A DNA stretch of 60,931 nt from CAVLDP01 sp963661945 (lineage in GTDB: Bacteria > Bacillota > Clostridia > Lachnospirales > Lachnospiraceae), in assembly GCA_963661945.1 (NCBI GenBank), contig CAVLDP010000012.1, positions 1 through 60,931 of the forward strand, read 5' to 3'. A model generated the notes under the pieces. That model made no database searches and had not been told where the DNA came from. It worked only from the letters and a program-made list of their open reading frames with translations. Position 1 is the first letter of the stretch, and each line of letters starts with the position of its first letter. Of the stretch, positions 59,308 to 60,931 are shown piece by piece. Position numbers and translations under genes: made by a program.

Positions 59308-59745
59308 GCTCTGTTCGCTGGCACCGTGCGCCGAGTGCTGGAGCGCTGGGGCTCAATTCGCTACCGCTGCGCGCCAAAACGGGCCTGGGCTCACTCTCTC
59401 AGAGATTCCTGCAAATTCCTGCGATATCTCTGCAAAATTTCTTGACCTTTTCAGAGATTTCCTGTGTTCAGGCTCTTTTCTCTGCTCGAAATTCTCTTCT
59501 AATCAGAGAAATTGTCTATTCTCGCAAATATCTCTGAAAAATCCAGGGTCAAAAATCAGAGAGATCCCCAATTATCTCTTATATCTCTGATTTTCATCAA
59601 AAATCTTGCAGAGATATGCACCACAAATTCAATTTTCTCTGAAAGAAGCTTGATTTTTTGCAGAGATATGGCCAGATTTCCTGTCTTTCTCTGAAATAGG
59701 GCGCCAGCCAGGTCCCAAAGTGCTCGCCGAGTGCCATTCCAGCAT
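59308..59745. repeat. 438-bp direct repeat, copy B
   Basis: An exact second copy of 58707-59144. Perfect identity over 438 bp of non-coding DNA suggests recent duplication, gene conversion or an assembly effect. Confidence 0.95.
59400..59693. repeat. Array of 12 alternating half-sites, copy B
   Basis: The same twelve sites as in copy A, each shifted by 601 bp (CAGAGA at 59400, 59452, 59504, 59557, 59609, 59661). Confidence 0.9.
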
Positions 59746-59813
59746 CCGCAAGATCCCAAAGTGCTCGCCGAGTGCCATTCCAGCATCCGCAAGCTCCTGG
59801 AATGCTCGCCGAC
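59710..59813. repeat. 41-bp tandem repeat, second block (about 2.5 units)
   Basis: GCTCGCCGA begins at 59722, 59763 and 59804, again 41 bp apart. It is fewer in number than the first block. Confidence 0.9.
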
Positions 59814-59988
59814 CGCCGATTGCCGGCCCAAGAATCTGTCCACTGGTGCACTAATTGCCAGGTCTAAAAAGAGCGTTCGTCGAGGACCAAGAACGTCCGC
59901 CGGCCCCAATCAGCCCACCGTTCCCAAACATTCCATCAACCCCAATCAACCGCCAGGCCGAAGGATCTGCCATTCCAGCGCCAAAAGC

Positions 59989-60208
59989 GATTCTAGAAAA
60001 CAAGCCCAAAAGGCCAATTCCATAAAGGCAATTTCAGAAGACAAGCCCAAAAGGCCAATTCCAGAAAGGCAATTTCAGAAAGCTAGTCCAGAAGGCCCAT
60101 TCCATAAAGGCAATTCCAGAAGACAAGCCCAGAAGACCAATTCCAGAAAAACAATTCCAGAAAGCTAGCCCAGAAGATCAATCTCATAAAAGCAATTCCA
60201 GGAAACAA
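59989..60208. repeat. Degenerate 13-14-bp minisatellite with 41-bp higher-order period
   Basis: Units such as CCAATTCCAGAAAG, GCAATTTCAGAAGA and CAAGCCCAAAAGG follow one another in the length order 14, 14, 13, making a 41-bp super-unit repeated about five times with drift. It is A/C rich on the plus strand and interrupted by stops in every frame. Confidence 0.85.
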
Positions 60209-60340
60209 ATGAACAGATAAGTTCACAAGAATTATAAAGAAATGTCATAAACAAGATATGTTACTTCTCAAGAATAGCATCAGACAAGTGTAATCGCAAG
60301 CACCTTCTCTTAGAAATCCCAGAACAAATTCCACCCCTGG

Positions 60341-60403
60341 AGTTTCCAAAGCCCAACCCAGAGGCCTAGAATCCACCGCCTAACTCCAAGTTTCCAAAGC
60401 CCA
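60341..60403. repeat. 15-bp direct repeat pair
   Basis: AGTTTCCAAAGCCCA occurs at 60341-60355 and 60389-60403, 48 bp apart, in the C/A-rich stretch before rpsI. Confidence 0.8.
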
Positions 60404-60544
60404 CCACCGAAGGTCCCGCTCCCACACCCAAACCCCAATAAGTGCCCAAAAACAAACAGCAAATGCTGCCCTCCAAAATTCTAGAAGTCCAGCGCCTACA
60501 CCCCCAAGCACCCGCCCTATCACCTTCTGCGCCCCCATAACGCA

Positions 60545-60574
60545 AAAAATCCCGCAAGCATAAGCTTGCGGGAT
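60545..60574 (-). terminator. Terminator of rpsI
   Basis: ATCCCGCAAGC/GCTTGCGGGAT stem (60549-60559 / 60564-60574), loop of 4, followed on the minus strand by TTTTTTG. Confidence 0.92.
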
Positions 60575-60590
60575 GATAACCCAAGAAAAA

Positions 60591-60931
60591 TTATCTCTTT
60601 GAGAACTGTGGTGCACGACGTGCAGCCTTGAGACCATACTTCTTACGTTCCTTCATACGTGGATCACGTGTTAAGAAGCCAGCAGCCTTGAGGGCTGGTC
60701 TGTAATCTGCATCAACCTGAAGAAGTGCACGAGCGATACCGTGACGAATAGCACCAGCCTGGCCAGTGTATCCACCACCCTTAACATTAACAAGTACATC
60801 GAACTTGTCAGCTGTCTCTGTAAGTACAAGTGGCTGACGAACGATTACCTTAAGGGTCTCAAGACCAAGATACTCGTCGATGTCTCTCTTATTGATTGTA
60901 ATCTTACCAGTACCAGGTACAAGATATACTC
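60591..60931 (-). CDS. rpsI: 30S ribosomal protein S9 (3' part, cut by window edge)
   Basis: The minus strand encodes VYLVPGTGKITINKRDIDEYLG at the window edge and continues to GLKAARRAPQFSKR before the stop at 60591-60593. This is the S9 C-terminal tail that reaches the ribosomal P site. About 113 codons are visible; roughly the first 15-18 are outside the window. rplM normally precedes it and would be further right. Confidence 0.97.
   Translation of the reverse strand, partial: VYLVPGTGKITINKRDIDEYLGLETLKVIVRQPLVLTETADKFDVLVNVKGGGYTGQAGAIRHGIARALLQVDADYRPALKAAGFLTRDPRMKERKKYGLKAARRAPQFSKR

Larger units (their letters stand above)
58545..60546. other. 2-kb non-coding repeat-rich region
   Basis: No convincing gene is seen over 2 kb. 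Short open frames here have no ribosome sites and are repeated because the DNA is repeated. The region holds, in order: GC-rich palindromic sequence with GGCGCC sites (58610-58690), the 438-bp direct repeat copies, 41-bp tandem repeats, a C/A-rich spacer, a 13-14-bp minisatellite, and a C/A-rich stretch up to the rpsI terminator. The plus strand from about 59880 to 60540 is strongly rich in C and A and poor in G and T. Confidence 0.8.

Noticed and set aside
58799..59693. CRISPR array
   Set aside because: The repeated part is only 6-10 bp, alternates in orientation, and the spacing between sites is about 20 bp. There is no long identical repeat with unique spacers, and no cas gene is near.
58911..59694. 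Identical 60-residue open frames at 58911-59093 and 59512-59694
   Set aside because: They are identical because the DNA is duplicated. They have no ribosome site, no coding-like composition, and end inside the array; the 52-bp step does not keep frame.
59177..59909. Small minus-strand open frames over the 41-bp repeats
   Set aside because: They result from GC-rich tandem repeats with few stops; the 41-bp period shifts frame in each unit.
58545..60546. Insertion sequence or prophage remnant
   Set aside because: No transposase or phage gene fragment, no terminal inverted repeats and no target duplication could be seen.

Overview
The window looks like chromosomal DNA of an anaerobic, low-to-moderate-GC Bacillota, most likely a Lachnospiraceae-type Clostridia. 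This rests on family knowledge: the gene order uvrC-hprK-(M18 peptidase)-murB-rapZ-whiA-HPr-like, a type III glutamine synthetase, a compact t6A operon (tsaE-tsaB-rimI-...-tsaD), FtsEX with a S41 protease, and consensus TTGACA/TATAAT-like promoters and AGGAGG-like ribosome sites. No species can be named from sequence alone. A run of 10 N at 50200-50209 is a scaffold gap, so adjacency across it is assumed, not shown.

Layout. 1-535: two consensus promoters reading left out of the window (probable rRNA operon, the rRNA itself lies outside) and two serine tRNAs with their own promoter. 0.5-8.2 kb (minus): tex, ycxB-like, tsaE, tsaB, rimI, rnz, a membrane-anchored small protein, tsaD, ispD, i.e. 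tRNA t6A modification and tRNA 3' maturation together. 8.2-9.1 kb: a divergent pair with overlapping promoters. 9.2-17.7 kb (minus): cdaR-like regulator, ftsE, ftsX, S41 protease, prfB, then ACT-domain protein and hom, then glpK behind a strong leader hairpin. 17.7-18.3 kb: non-coding, with a cluster of DnaA boxes. 18.3-24.2 kb (minus): pepF, acyl-ACP thioesterase, cvfB, ridA, NlpC/P60; tRNA-Gln; yigZ-like. 24.3-26.9 kb (plus): class A PBP. 27-38.3 kb (minus): glnA-III, fba, lipid kinase, and the uvrC-hprK-pepM18-murB-rapZ-whiA-crh-like cluster. 38.7-42.4 kb: ftsH and a chemotaxis receptor. 42.6-48.6 kb: MATE pump (plus) and a four-gene ABC efflux operon with two adaptor proteins (minus). 48.7-50.1 kb: arginase-fold protein and small alarmone synthetase.

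After the gap, 50.2-58.5 kb carries a cytidylate-kinase-like protein, esterase, hypA, a 940-residue iron-sulfur flavoprotein oxidoreductase, a FakA/DAK-tail-like small protein, a membrane-anchored FKBP, an amino-acid permease with 31-bp tandem repeats at its 3' end, and a nuclease-fold-like hypothetical. From 58.5 to 60.5 kb there is no believable gene; instead there is a dense non-coding repeat region, then the 3' part of rpsI.

The most unusual item is in that non-coding region: twelve 6-bp half-sites (CAGAGA / TCTCTG) in strictly alternating orientation, phased at 52 bp per pair, with unrelated sequence between them. The entire array lies in a 438-bp block that is duplicated perfectly 601 bp downstream, and the blocks alternate with 41-bp tandem repeats. 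A further AC-rich minisatellite also has a 41-bp higher-order period. The periods seen in this part of the window (31, 41, 52 bp) are all close to whole numbers of DNA helical turns, which suggests a DNA-level, protein-binding architecture rather than coding sequence. Other notable points are the DnaA-box cluster, a Crh-like HPr with Glu at the catalytic His position, two candidate leaderless genes with identically placed -10 elements, a three-tier hairpin between ftsH and uvrC, and a YD/YwqK-like insertion in one efflux adaptor. ORF starts below were moved where a ribosome binding site clearly indicates a downstream start.
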